Positions 10,719 to 18,974 are shown, counted from the stretch's first letter. The stretch: DNA of 64,000 nucleotides from Acidimicrobiaceae bacterium (GCA_030837965.1 JAUTXP010000030.1:1-64000); one strand, 5' to 3'. Program-made: numbers and translations. Notes: generated from the letters alone by a model not told the origin.

Positions 10719-11834
10719 ATGACGGCCACGTTGGAGCGTCCCACCGAGGACGAGCCCGAGGGCTCCAGGCCCTCGCCCGTCGAAGGCCGGCGCTTCCGGC
10801 CCACGCCGGGCGGATGGGCAGGTCGGGCCGCCGTGCCCGTCGGGTTGCTGTTGATCGCCCTGTGGTACACGCACCACTTCTCGCAGGGCCGGTCCGACAT
10901 CCTGGCCAGCGGCCTGGTGATCGCGGTGGGCGCGCTGAGCCTCAACGTGCTCGTCGGCTACGTGGGCCAGATCTCGCTCGGCCATCAGGCCTTCATCGGG
11001 ATCGGCTCGTTCACCGCCTCATACGTGATCGGCCAGTCGGGCCAGAGCTTCTATGTCGGGCTGTTGGCGGGGGCCGCGGTGGGTGGTCTCCAGGCCATCC
11101 TGCTCGGGCTCATCGCCTTGCGGGTGCGGGGCCTCTACTTCGCCCTCGTCACGCTGTCGTGGGGCGCAGTGGCCGAGAACTGCATCTTCCGGCTCAAGGG
11201 CTTCACCGGCGGCGGCGAGGGGGCCAATGCCTCCCGTCCGGGCGGCTTCATCACGGACCGGGCCTTCCTCGTCATGTGCGCGCTCGTGCTCACCGTGGTG
11301 CTGCTGATCGACTGGCGCCTGGTGTCGACCAAGGCGGGCCGGGCCTTCCAGGCCATTCGTGAGAGCCCGCAGGTGGCGGCCAACTACGGCATCAACGTGC
11401 GCCTCTACACCCTGTACGCCTTTGCCGTTGCCGGCGTTTACGCCGGCATTGCCGGGGCGCTGTATGCGTCCCGACGCATCACCGTGCAGGCGGGCGACTT
11501 CACGTTCGCCTCCATCGCCTTGACCTACCTGATCGTGACCGTGGTCGGCGGGCTGCGGCGCCGGGGCGGAATCGTGTTGTTCTCGTTGTTCTACGTACTC
11601 GGCGGCGAGTACCTGCCCGGCTGGGTACGGGGGCTGCCCCTGCCCGGCACGCTCAAGGCCAATGCGGGCTACCTGGTGCAGGCCATCTCCGGCGTGCTGG
11701 CCATCGTCACCCTGATCTTCCAGCCCGAGGGGTTGGGCACGTTCACCGCCCCGATGGGCCGTTGGCTCAAGGGCGAACGGTTCGCGCTGGGTCACGGTGG
11801 GGCAGGGGCGGAGGGCGTCGATGCCCGTCCTTGA
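10719..11834 (+). CDS. livM: ABC transporter permease, LivM family
   Basis: The 371-aa second permease has a cytoplasmic N-terminal tail of about 40 residues followed by multiple membrane helices. The LivM hallmarks are ALSLNVLVGYVGQISLGHQA, the loop GRAFQAIRESPQVAANYGIN and AVAGVYAGIAGALYASRRIT. The start is supported by AAGGAGG upstream. The 3' end overlaps livG by 14 nt, implying coupling. Confidence 0.92.
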   Translation: MTATLERPTEDEPEGSRPSPVEGRRFRPTPGGWAGRAAVPVGLLLIALWYTHHFSQGRSDILASGLVIAVGALSLNVLVGYVGQISLGHQAFIGIGSFTASYVIGQSGQSFYVGLLAGAAVGGLQAILLGLIALRVRGLYFALVTLSWGAVAENCIFRLKGFTGGGEGANASRPGGFITDRAFLVMCALVLTVVLLIDWRLVSTKAGRAFQAIRESPQVAANYGINVRLYTLYAFAVAGVYAGIAGALYASRRITVQAGDFTFASIALTYLIVTVVGGLRRRGGIVLFSLFYVLGGEYLPGWVRGLPLPGTLKANAGYLVQAISGVLAIVTLIFQPEGLGTFTAPMGRWLKGERFALGHGGAGAEGVDARP

Positions 11835-12672
11835 GGCCAGCGACGTCTCCATCCGCTTCGGTGGCGTGCAGGCCCTGACCGACGTCACCCTGCGGGTGGA
11901 CGAGTACGAGATCGTCGGGCTCATCGGCCCCAATGGGGCGGGCAAGACGACGATCTTCAACTGCATAACGGGCTTCTACCGGCCACAGCGGGGCAAGGTC
12001 ACGTTCAAGGGCGTGGACGTGTCCGACGTCGGCCCCCACGACCGCAGCGCCATGGGCATGGGCCGCACGTTCCAGAACGTCGGCCTGGTCAAGACCGAGA
12101 CCGTCCTCGACAACATGCTCACGGCCCAGCACGCGGCCATCGACTACAGCCCGCTGGCCGGCATCGTCGGCAGCCCCACCACGTTCGGGGCCGAGCGCAG
12201 GCTGCGCCAGCGGGCCGACGCCCTGTTGGAGATCCTGCACCTGGGCCATCTGCGGGACCGGCCTGTCGCCGGGCTGCCGTACGGCGTGCTCAAGCGGGTC
12301 GAGATCGCCACGGCTTTGGCCACCGACCCCGACCTGCTGCTGCTCGACGAGCCCGGCTCCGGCCTGGGTCCCGAGGAGGCGGACAAGCTGGGCGACGAGC
12401 TGCTCGGGCTGCGCCACGAGTTCGACCTCACCATCGTCATGATCGAGCACCACGTGCCCTTGGTCGTGCGTATCTGCGACTACGTCTACTGCCTGAACTT
12501 CGGCCAGCTCCTGACCGAGGGCAAGCCCCTCGAGGTGCGCAACCACCCCGAGGTGGTGGCCGCCTACCTCGGCGAGGAGGCGCCCGAGGCCGAGGCGGAG
12601 GCCGAGCGGCTGGAGGCGGCCCACCTGGCCACCGAGATGAGGGCCGCGGACACCGGGGAGGTGGGGGTCTGA
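11821..12672 (+). CDS. livG: ABC transporter ATP-binding protein, LivG family
   Basis: The 283-aa ATPase has Walker A GPNGAGKT at residues 36-43, a Q-loop in GMGRTFQNV, Walker B LLLLDEP and the switch histidine in MIEHH. The ABC signature reads LPYGVLKRVEIA rather than LSGGQ. A 30-residue Glu/Ala-rich C-terminal extension follows the usual end of the fold. The start is the ATG at 11821; the longer in-frame extension to 11797 lies inside livM. Confidence 0.92.
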   Translation: MPVLEASDVSIRFGGVQALTDVTLRVDEYEIVGLIGPNGAGKTTIFNCITGFYRPQRGKVTFKGVDVSDVGPHDRSAMGMGRTFQNVGLVKTETVLDNMLTAQHAAIDYSPLAGIVGSPTTFGAERRLRQRADALLEILHLGHLRDRPVAGLPYGVLKRVEIATALATDPDLLLLDEPGSGLGPEEADKLGDELLGLRHEFDLTIVMIEHHVPLVVRICDYVYCLNFGQLLTEGKPLEVRNHPEVVAAYLGEEAPEAEAEAERLEAAHLATEMRAADTGEVGV

Positions 12673-13388
12673 TGGCGCTGCTCGAAGTGCGAGACCTGCG
12701 GGTGGGCTACGGCGCCATCCCCGTCCTGCAAGGGATCGACTTCGACGTGGAGGAGGGCAAGACCACCGTCTTGCTCGGGCTCAACGGCGCGGGCAAGACC
12801 ACCACCGTGGCCACCATCGCGGGGCTGTTGAAGCCCACGGCCGGGTCGATCACCTTCGACGGAAACCGCATCGACGGCAAGGACACGGCCATGCTGGTCG
12901 AGGTCGGGCTGACGCTGGTGCCCGAGGGCAGGCGGGTGTTCCCTGCGCTGACTGTCGAGCAGAACCTGCGGCTGGGGACGTGGACCAAGCGCAAGCGCAA
13001 GGCCGAGATCGCCGCCACGCAGGAGCGGGTCTTCGAGTACTTCCCGATCCTGGCTGAGCGGCGGTTGCAGTTGGCGGGCACGCTGTCGGGCGGCCAGCAG
13101 CAGATGCTGGCCATCGGGCGGGGGCTGATGAGCCTGCCCCGGCTCATGCTGATCGACGAGGCCTCGCTCGGCCTGTCGCCCGCCTTGGCCAAGACCGTGT
13201 TCCAGATCGTGGACCGCATCAACGAGGACGGGACCACGGTCATCATCGTGGAGCAGAACGTGGGCGTGCTCCGACACGCCGACGCGGCCCTGGTCATGGA
13301 GAAGGGCGAGATCGTGTACCAGGGGTCGGGCGACGAGCTGCGCCGAGGCGACGAGCTGCGCACGACCTACCTGGGCGGCTCCGCCTGA
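12672..13388 (+). CDS. livF: ABC transporter ATP-binding protein, LivF family
   Basis: The 238-aa second ATPase of the importer. Walker A is GLNGAGKT (Leu in place of the usual Pro), the signature is LSGGQQQM, Walker B is LMLIDEA and the switch region is VEQNV. The LivF-specific VPEGRRVFPALTVEQNL is present. The ATG shares its A with the livG stop codon. It is the last gene of the operon; a palindromic element and a convergent gene follow. Confidence 0.93.
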   Translation: MALLEVRDLRVGYGAIPVLQGIDFDVEEGKTTVLLGLNGAGKTTTVATIAGLLKPTAGSITFDGNRIDGKDTAMLVEVGLTLVPEGRRVFPALTVEQNLRLGTWTKRKRKAEIAATQERVFEYFPILAERRLQLAGTLSGGQQQMLAIGRGLMSLPRLMLIDEASLGLSPALAKTVFQIVDRINEDGTTVIIVEQNVGVLRHADAALVMEKGEIVYQGSGDELRRGDELRTTYLGGSA

Positions 13389-13395
13389 CCCGTTG

Positions 13396-13462
13396 CTTCT
13401 TCCCGACTGGAGGACATAGCCCGCCGATTCCGCAGTCCATGTCCTCCAGACGTGGGGGGAAG
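13396..13462 (+). repeat. Palindromic element, family A copy 1
   Basis: A perfect 11-bp stem CTGGAGGACAT (13407-13417) / ATGTCCTCCAG (13439-13449) encloses a 21-nt loop. Outer strands CTTCTTCCC and GGGGGGAAG can also pair using G-T wobbles. It lies between the convergent livF and the NPCBM gene and may terminate both. The sequence recurs at 14833 and, reversed, at 61419. Confidence 0.85.
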
Positions 13463-13496
13463 GGCGTGGGGGGCGGGAGGTGCGGCGGTGGCGGGG

Positions 13497-14159
13497 TTAC
13501 TTGGGGACGAGGACAGGGTCGGCCCAGACCGGCCGTGAGGGCGCGTCGTTGCCGCCCGGCTGATCGACCTCGACCAGGTGGAGCCGCAGCCGTGACGTCT
13601 TGCTGACGTCCGCGACGACGTCCAGGGACTGGCCGAACGACAGCGTCCTCGGCTCGGCCAGGTACGTCGTCTCGTCACCCAGGATCTCGAAGCGCACGGT
13701 GTGGCGAACCGACGGCGAGTCGTCGGCGAACCCGAGCGTCACCCGCAGCTCGCGATAGGCACCGCCCAGCGTGAACTCCAGGCTCCCGGTTGCTCCGGCC
13801 AAGACATTGCAGAAGTAGGCGCTGGCCACGGGCCGGCCGTTGACCCGCAATGGGCCACGCTCCCACGCCGACCCCTCGGCCGACTTGGGCGGGTGGCATG
13901 GCTCCGAGGACAGCGGCTTGACCTCGAAGCCCAGCCTGACCGCACCGGCCCCGGCTGGCGTTGGCGCGGCGGCGGCAACCGTGCTCGGCGAGACGTTGGC
14001 AGGAGCGGTTGAAGCCGAGGTACGGGGCGCGGCTTGTGGCGAATGCTCAGGCCAGGCCGTGACCACCACGAGGGCGACGGCCGCAACCGCGGTCACGGCC
14101 AGGATGACGGTCTGCCACCGCCAGAGGTATTGCAGGCCCCCGCCGGGCAGATCCGCCAT
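13497..14159 (-). CDS. Membrane-anchored NPCBM-like carbohydrate-binding-type protein
   Basis: The predicted 220-aa protein has a short cytoplasmic N-terminus, one membrane helix (VILAVTAVAAVALVVVTAW), a Pro/Ala/Thr-rich spacer and a C-terminal beta-sandwich of the NPCBM type (TGSLEFTLGGAYRELRVTLG, then SVRHTVRFEILGDET and LDVVADVSKTSRLRLHLVEV). NPCBM modules usually bind glycans, so a wall- or capsule-facing role is inferred. The start at 14159 overlaps the upstream lipoprotein stop by ATGA; longer readings of this frame run over that gene. Confidence 0.75.
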   Translation of the reverse strand: MADLPGGGLQYLWRWQTVILAVTAVAAVALVVVTAWPEHSPQAAPRTSASTAPANVSPSTVAAAAPTPAGAGAVRLGFEVKPLSSEPCHPPKSAEGSAWERGPLRVNGRPVASAYFCNVLAGATGSLEFTLGGAYRELRVTLGFADDSPSVRHTVRFEILGDETTYLAEPRTLSFGQSLDVVADVSKTSRLRLHLVEVDQPGGNDAPSRPVWADPVLVPK

Positions 14160-14797
14160 CAGCCGAAGCGTGGGCTGCCGATAGCGAGTTGGTTGTCGTA
14201 CCCGCTGACCGAGACGGGCGTCACCGAGACCTTGATGCGAAGGGCGTTGGTGACGTCGATATCGATCTTCTTGGTCTCGCCGAACCGGATGTCGTAGACC
14301 ACGATGGGCGCCGAGCCGTCCAGGCTGATCTCCACCTTGTAGGCGTTGGTCGAGTGCTGGTCGTCGGGGATGCCCAGATCGCCGAGGAAGCGGTGCATTC
14401 TTCGCCCGGCGTTGATCTGGAGCTGGGTGGTCGAGCTCGAGCTCGGCCGCATCTCCAACGCATTGGAATACGAGACGCCATTGATCGTGTCCCGGCCGAA
14501 CTCGAAGCCCATGTCCGCCTCGGGCACGTAGTCCTTGTCGAGGGCCGTCTCGGCGGGGGAGAGCGTGGTCGAGGTGGGCACCGTCCCGAACGTCGTGGGC
14601 GTATTCGACGTCGAACCTGACGACGCCGAGGTAGAGGACGACGTCGAGGACGGCGGGGACGTGGACGTGGTGGTCGTGGAAGAAGTCGTGCCTGCGTCCT
14701 TGGTCACCTTGGCGTGGTGGCATGCCGACAGGGCAAGCGCAGCGGCCGCGATCACGAGGAGGGTCCGGCAGGTTGCCGCCGTTCGTCGATGCCACAT
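14159..14797 (-). CDS. NPCBM-like lipoprotein
   Basis: A 212-aa secreted lipoprotein with signal peptide and lipobox (ALALSAC near residue 26), a Ser/Thr-rich stalk of about 60 residues and a C-terminal NPCBM-like domain (DTINGVSYSNALEM, YKVEISLDGSAPIVVYDIRF, KKIDIDVTNALRIKVSVTPV). It is coupled to the following NPCBM membrane protein. ATG 14797 has TAGAGT 7 nt upstream, and a second in-frame ATG at 14866 is less likely. The pair probably acts together at the cell surface; the ligand is unknown. Confidence 0.78.
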   Translation of the reverse strand: MWHRRTAATCRTLLVIAAAALALSACHHAKVTKDAGTTSSTTTTSTSPPSSTSSSTSASSGSTSNTPTTFGTVPTSTTLSPAETALDKDYVPEADMGFEFGRDTINGVSYSNALEMRPSSSSTTQLQINAGRRMHRFLGDLGIPDDQHSTNAYKVEISLDGSAPIVVYDIRFGETKKIDIDVTNALRIKVSVTPVSVSGYDNQLAIGSPRFG

Positions 14798-14804
14798 GCG
14801 CCGT

Positions 14805-14810
14805 ACTCTA
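14805..14810 (-). promoter_or_regulatory. -10 box TAGAGT, leaderless spacing
   Basis: On the minus strand TAGAGT lies 7 nt before the ATG of the NPCBM lipoprotein (14797). Confidence 0.5.
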
Positions 14811-14832
14811 TCGGCGTGTCCTCCACTCGCGA

Positions 14833-14875
14833 CTGGAGAACATAGCCCGCCGATTCCGCAGTCCATGTCCTCCAG
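14833..14875 (+). repeat. Palindromic element, family A copy 2
   Basis: CTGGAGAACAT (14833-14843) pairs with ATGTCCTCCAG (14865-14875) with one mismatch. From GACTGGAG through CAGACGTGGGGGG it differs from copy 1 by a single base and has the same orientation. The two copies bracket the NPCBM gene pair. Confidence 0.85.
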
Positions 14876-14917
14876 ACGTGGGGGGAGAGGGCGGGGAGAG
14901 GGAAACGGCGGGCGGGA

Positions 14918-15505
14918 TTAGCGGGAGGTGCGGCGGCGCCGCGTCGCGGTGGCGCGGGTGGCGGCGGTCGGCTCGAGCTCGGCCGTTTCGCCCGTGGGGT
15001 CGCAGATGCGGCAGGCGGACAGGCCCTCGGCCATAGCGGCCTGGACTGGCATGGCGGCCAGGTCCTTGCCCGTGGCCAGCCGACAGTCGGGTCGGTGGAA
15101 CGACGTGCTGCCCACCACGACCATGCCCGACCCCAACGACCCAGCCGACGACGACCCAGCCGACGAGGATGCGGCCGACGAGGCGCCGGAGGTCGAGCCC
15201 GACCCGTTGGTGCCGCCCAGCCCGGTGCCCAAGGCGTTGGCCAGCCTGGCGATGGCGTTGTTCAGGTCCTGCAACTGGCCCTCGATGATGGCCCGGTCCC
15301 GCCTGGTGTTCTGGACCACGACCAGGCTCACGCCGATCATCACCAAGGCCAGGCCGAAGAACCCGCCCGACAGCAGATAGGGGATCTGGCCGGACACGAA
15401 GTCGACGCCCGCGGCGCCGTTCCAGGCCAGCCCGATGGCGAGCACGCCCAGGGCGGCGCAGCCCAATCCGAGCTGGCCCCCAAGCTTCGCCCACGTGCGT
15501 TTCAT
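14918..15505 (-). CDS. Small membrane protein with C-terminal Ada-like cysteine motif
   Basis: The predicted 195-aa protein has two membrane helices near residues 9-31 and 40-63, a helical stretch (RRDRAIIEGQLQDLNNAIAR), a Ser/Gly-rich linker and a C-terminal motif resembling Ada/zinc-finger metal sites: FHRPDCRLA, then about 23 residues, then CRICDP. The tail is basic (TATRRRRTSR). The cysteines suggest a bound metal ion, but no enzyme is recognised. The start has TACGAT 6 nt upstream, and its first codon overlaps the stop of the methyltransferase gene. Confidence 0.7.
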   Translation of the reverse strand: MKRTWAKLGGQLGLGCAALGVLAIGLAWNGAAGVDFVSGQIPYLLSGGFFGLALVMIGVSLVVVQNTRRDRAIIEGQLQDLNNAIARLANALGTGLGGTNGSGSTSGASSAASSSAGSSSAGSLGSGMVVVGSTSFHRPDCRLATGKDLAAMPVQAAMAEGLSACRICDPTGETAELEPTAATRATATRRRRTSR

Positions 15506-16233
15506 GGTGTAATCGTAGTCCGAGCGGTCACCCGCAGACCCAGCCCGGACCAGTCGGCCGACACCATCGTGAGCCCGGCCGCGGCCACCCAGCGCTCGGC
15601 CATGGAGGCCCCGTTGCGCCGAAGCGACACGGTGTCCTGATGCACCGCACGCACCGCACCAGCAGCGGCCCCGTGCTCGGTCGTGCCCCCTACCTCCTCG
15701 AACCGCCGCCTGTAGTGCAGCACGTCGCCCTGGACCGACAGCGAGCCGATCAGGCGCACGCCGTCGGCCTCGGCCAGCACCTCCGGCTCGACGTCGCCCG
15801 CCACCCCGAAGTCGGTGACCTCGAAGGCGATGAGGCCATGCCCGGCCAGATGCCGCGCCGCGCACCGAAGGCAGGCCACGATCGACTCGTCGTCGAGCAG
15901 CAGTTGCAACGAGTTGTAGGGAACGGTGATCAGGCTGAAGGGCCGACTGATGGCGCCGGAGAACGAGAACGCGAACGACCGCATGTCGGCCTGTACCACC
16001 CGGTCCACGCCGCGTGCCCGCGCCGAGCGCAGCATGGCCGAGTCGATGTCGAGCCCGACCACGTCCATGCCCGCGTCCACCAAGGCGGCTGCCACCCGGC
16101 CCGTTCCGCAGGCCAGTTCCAGCACCGGCCCCTCCAGGGCCCGGGCCAGGCCGCGGTAGAAGCCCACGTCCTGATCGATGCGGTGGTGGAGGTGCTGAAG
16201 CTCCCAGTCGTACAGGTCAGCCGTCGAGCGCAC
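15502..16233 (-). CDS. Class I SAM-dependent methyltransferase
   Basis: The 243-aa protein has motif I VLELACGTGRVAAAL, an acidic post-I residue in VVGLDIDSAMLRSA, and motif-IV-like ITVPYNSLQLLL, so it is a cytosolic small-molecule or protein methyltransferase of unknown substrate. GTG 16233 is the likely start: upstream sequence in this frame lies antiparallel to nothing but overlaps the coding end of the DUF1015 gene. Overlaps of 17 nt (upstream) and 4 nt (downstream) place it in a minus-strand operon. Confidence 0.8.
   Translation of the reverse strand: MRSTADLYDWELQHLHHRIDQDVGFYRGLARALEGPVLELACGTGRVAAALVDAGMDVVGLDIDSAMLRSARARGVDRVVQADMRSFAFSFSGAISRPFSLITVPYNSLQLLLDDESIVACLRCAARHLAGHGLIAFEVTDFGVAGDVEPEVLAEADGVRLIGSLSVQGDVLHYRRRFEEVGGTTEHGAAAGAVRAVHQDTVSLRRNGASMAERWVAAAGLTMVSADWSGLGLRVTARTTITP
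15512..15517 (-). promoter_or_regulatory. -10 box TACGAT, leaderless spacing
   Basis: On the minus strand TACGAT lies 6 nt before the ATG at 15505, inside the end of the methyltransferase gene; it would be an internal promoter. Confidence 0.4.
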
Positions 16234-17353
16234 GAAAGACCATGCCGGTGCGCGGCTTGGGGAAGAAGAACGTGGTCTTGGGCGGCATGCGCTCGCCGCC
16301 ATGCCCGGTGGCCGCGATCTGGGTGACGGTGGCGGGCCGCAACAACACGGCCGCATCGGCATCGCCCTTCTCCACCGCGGCCACGACCAGATCGACGCCG
16401 TGTTGGAAGCGCACGCTCACGTTGGGAAGCGCGGCCAGGGCCACGTCGAGCCTGCTCGAGTCGAGGTCGGCCTCGGCCGCGTCAGCGGTGGCGGGCTTAG
16501 CCGTCAGCCGCCACAGGCCGTCGCGGGTGACGAGGCTCATGCTCCCGGCCGCAGGCTCGTCGACCGGCTCCATGTCGAACCAGGACGACAGGTCGACGGG
16601 GCCGTTGAGCAGCCGGTGGATGGGTCCGACCGCGAGCTGCTCGTCGCTCAACTCGACCACGTAGGCCAGCACGGCGTGGGCGCCCGGCGACCCGTCCTCG
16701 TCGCGAAAGGCGAGGGCCGTCTCGTACCGGTGATGGCCGTCGGCGATGACGAGGGGCTCGGCTCCCACCGCGGCCCGCACTGCATCGATCACTGACTGGT
16801 CGGTGATGCGCCACAGCTCGTGGGCCACACCGTGCTCGTCGGTGGCCTGCGCGTCGGGAGCGCGGTCGACCGGCAGCAGGTCGGACAGGCCGGGGGCGAG
16901 GGACAGACCCCAGATGGGGGAGAGGTTGGCCCGGCAGGCCCGCAGCAGGTTGAGCCGGTCGGCCTTGTCCTTGCTGGTCGTTCGCTCGTGCGGGAGGATG
17001 CCCGCCTCGCCGGGCCGGGACAGCTCCAGGGCGCCGAGCACGCCCAGGGTCTGTCGGGCCCGGCCCGTCTCGTCGGTGAAGCGCATGCGGTAGGCGTAGA
17101 AGGATGCGGCGTCGTCGTCGGCCAACACGCCGTCGGCCCGCCACTGGCGCCACAGGTCGGCCGCCACCTCGTAGCGGTCCCGGCCTCCCTCCTCCGCGGG
17201 CAGTTCGATGCGCACCGCGTTGTGCTCGTCCAAGGCCACCAGTCGGGCCCTGTCCTCGGGGCTGATGACGTCGTAAGGAGGGGCGACCAGGCGGTCGACC
17301 CGGCCGTCGGGCGTGGTGTAGCGGACGGCGGCGAAGGGCTCGAATCGGGGCAC
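16217..17353 (-). CDS. DUF1015 family protein
   Basis: The predicted 378-aa protein matches the conserved DUF1015 family (SerB-associated HipA-like annotation in some genomes): an N-terminal VPRFEPFAAVRY, then APPYDVISPEDRARL, GILPHERTTSKDKADRLNLL, the LVIADGHHRYETAL motif, and a C-terminal PPKTTFFFPKPRTGMVFR. Biochemical role is not established for the family. GTG 17353 is preferred since a TACACA box lies 8 nt upstream; GTG 17371 is the alternative. It is divergent from the HAD phosphatase gene. Confidence 0.88.
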   Translation of the reverse strand: MPRFEPFAAVRYTTPDGRVDRLVAPPYDVISPEDRARLVALDEHNAVRIELPAEEGGRDRYEVAADLWRQWRADGVLADDDAASFYAYRMRFTDETGRARQTLGVLGALELSRPGEAGILPHERTTSKDKADRLNLLRACRANLSPIWGLSLAPGLSDLLPVDRAPDAQATDEHGVAHELWRITDQSVIDAVRAAVGAEPLVIADGHHRYETALAFRDEDGSPGAHAVLAYVVELSDEQLAVGPIHRLLNGPVDLSSWFDMEPVDEPAAGSMSLVTRDGLWRLTAKPATADAAEADLDSSRLDVALAALPNVSVRFQHGVDLVVAAVEKGDADAAVLLRPATVTQIAATGHGGERMPPKTTFFFPKPRTGMVFRALDG

Positions 17354-17361
17354 GGGGCCCG

Positions 17362-17367
17362 TGTGTA
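17362..17367 (-). promoter_or_regulatory. -10-like box TACACA for the DUF1015 gene
   Basis: On the minus strand TACACA is 8 nt before GTG 17353. The last base deviates from TANNNT. Confidence 0.35.
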
Positions 17368-17376
17368 GCACGCCGT

Positions 17377-17382
17377 TAGCCT
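17377..17382 (+). promoter_or_regulatory. -10 box TAGCCT, leaderless spacing
   Basis: TAGCCT lies 8 nt before the HAD phosphatase ATG (17391), back-to-back with the DUF1015 promoter. Confidence 0.5.
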
Positions 17383-17390
17383 GCGAGGCG

Positions 17391-18143
17391 ATGACGTGGG
17401 CGCTGGACCTCGACGGCGTGGTGTGGCGCGGCGACGTGGTACTGCCCGCCTCGCCCGAGGCCATCGCCGCCTTGCGGGCCGCAGGGGAGCGGGTCGTGTT
17501 CCTCACCAACAACTCGGCCCTGACCATCGAGGACTACGTGGCCAAGCTGGCCGACATGGGCGTGCCCGCCCGGGCCGAGGACGTGCTGACGTCGGCCCAG
17601 GCCGCGGCGCGGCTCTTGGAACCGGGCCAGACCGCGTTGGTGTGCGCGGGGCCAGGTGTGGACCAGGCCTTGTCCGAGCGAGGGGTGCGCACGGTGCGCC
17701 ACGGACGGGCCGATGCCGTGGTGGTGGGTTGGCACCGGGACTTCGACTACGACCGGCTCACGGCCGCGGCCGACGCGGTCTTGACGGGGGCCCGCCTGAT
17801 CGGCACTAACGACGACGCCACCTATCCCACGCCCGACGGCGTGCTGCCGGGCGGCGGCGCCATCCTGGCCGCGGTGGCATACGCGGCGTCGGCCGTGCCG
17901 CTCGTGGCAGGCAAGCCCAACGAGCCCATGGCCGCGCTGGTGGCCGAGCGGGTCGGTCGCGTGAGCGTGATGGTGGGCGACCGGCCGTCGACCGACGGGC
18001 TCATGGCCAAGCGGCTGGGCGCCCGCTTCGCACTGGTGTTGAGCGGTGTGACCGGGCCCGAGGACGCCGGCACCGTCGACCCCGCGCCCGACCAGGTGGC
18101 GGGCGACCTCAGCGCATTGGTGGCCTTGCACCACCCCGATTGA
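17391..18143 (+). CDS. HAD-superfamily phosphatase, NagD/4-nitrophenylphosphatase-like
   Basis: A 250-aa IIA-type HAD hydrolase. Motif I is LDLDGVVWRGD (nucleophile Asp near residue 6), motif II VVFLTNNS, a C2 cap lies in the middle, the motif III lysine is in VAGKPNEPM and motif IV is VMVGDRPSTD. It probably dephosphorylates small phosphometabolites in the cytosol, with unknown specificity. It has an AG-rich site just before the ATG and a TAGCCT box 8 nt upstream. Confidence 0.9.
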   Translation: MTWALDLDGVVWRGDVVLPASPEAIAALRAAGERVVFLTNNSALTIEDYVAKLADMGVPARAEDVLTSAQAAARLLEPGQTALVCAGPGVDQALSERGVRTVRHGRADAVVVGWHRDFDYDRLTAAADAVLTGARLIGTNDDATYPTPDGVLPGGGAILAAVAYAASAVPLVAGKPNEPMAALVAERVGRVSVMVGDRPSTDGLMAKRLGARFALVLSGVTGPEDAGTVDPAPDQVAGDLSALVALHHPD

Positions 18144-18152
18144 CAGGCCGGG

Positions 18153-18917
18153 CTACCAGGCGGGCTGCGCCAACGCCGGGCCCCGCGGTTCGGGGTGGGC
18201 GGCCCGCCAAGCCAAACCGACCAGCACGCCGAAGGCGAACCCGCCCACGTGCGCCATCCAGGCCACGCCTGATGCCGGGTTGGTGAAGAACTGGGTGACG
18301 AACCAGATGCCGAGCAGCCACTTGGCGCTGATGTCGCGGAAGAAGATGAAGAAGCCCAGGAAGATCAGCGAGCGGATGCGCACGTTCGGAAACAGGATCA
18401 GGTACGCGCCCATCACCCCTGCGATGGCGCCCGACGCGCCGATCATGGGGACGGTGGACGATGGGTCGACCGCGATCTGCGCGGCCGTGGCGGCCAAGCC
18501 AGCCAATAAGTAGAAGAGGATGTACTTCACCTTGCCCGCGTGGTCCTCGATGTTGTTGCCGAAGACCCAGAGGAACAGCATGTTGCCGCCCAGGTGCAGC
18601 AGGCTCCCGTGCAGGAACATCGAGTAGAGGATGGCGAGGTACGGGCTCTTGTCGGGGAAGTCGGCGTTCGTGGTGGGGTGGGCCTGGCACGCCGAGCTGT
18701 CGCCCTGCTGGATGGTGCGGGCGATCTCCTCGTCGGCCAGCGGCCTGCCCTTCACCACCTCGCAGGGGATGGCCGCGTGTGAATAGCTGAACACGGCCTC
18801 GTCCACGGCCCGGTTGTGGGGCTGGATCAAGAAGTAGACGACGACGCATGCCCCGATCAGCAGCATGGTCACGACCGGCCTGGTGCGCGTCGGGTTCCGG
18901 TCGTACAGGGGGATCAC
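18153..18917 (-). CDS. Rhomboid-family intramembrane serine protease
   Basis: The 254-aa polytopic protein has the rhomboid core: SMFLHGSLLHLGGNMLFLWV (loop 1/helix 2), the catalytic serine in GASGAIAGVMGA (near residue 161) and the catalytic histidine in WMAHVGGFAFG (near residue 221). It cleaves membrane proteins within the bilayer; substrates are unknown. The GTG start at 18917 has TAGGGT 7 nt upstream. Its 3' end is 9 nt from the convergent HAD phosphatase. Confidence 0.92.
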   Translation of the reverse strand: MIPLYDRNPTRTRPVVTMLLIGACVVVYFLIQPHNRAVDEAVFSYSHAAIPCEVVKGRPLADEEIARTIQQGDSSACQAHPTTNADFPDKSPYLAILYSMFLHGSLLHLGGNMLFLWVFGNNIEDHAGKVKYILFYLLAGLAATAAQIAVDPSSTVPMIGASGAIAGVMGAYLILFPNVRIRSLIFLGFFIFFRDISAKWLLGIWFVTQFFTNPASGVAWMAHVGGFAFGVLVGLAWRAAHPEPRGPALAQPAW

Positions 18918-18924
18918 GGCGCTG

Positions 18925-18930
18925 ACCCTA
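18925..18930 (-). promoter_or_regulatory. -10 box TAGGGT, leaderless spacing
   Basis: On the minus strand TAGGGT lies 7 nt before the rhomboid GTG start (18917). Confidence 0.5.
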
Positions 18931-18974
18931 CCCAGGCCCGCCGTTCGTCCCCCGCCTCGTCGTCACGTCGTCTG

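Noticed and set aside
8423-10945. Minus-strand 840-codon frame over the Liv operon
   Set aside because: Low-complexity His/Gln/Arg-rich translation typical of antisense GC-rich DNA; the plus strand encodes conserved transport proteins.
11425-11460. Hairpin GCCGGCG/CGCCGGC in livM as another inserted palindrome
   Set aside because: It encodes AGVYAGIAGALYASRR, a conserved LivM segment, so the symmetry is coincidental.
13396-14875. Insertion sequence bounded by elements A1 and A2
   Set aside because: No transposase, and the repeats are direct with internal palindromes; the enclosed genes are surface proteins.
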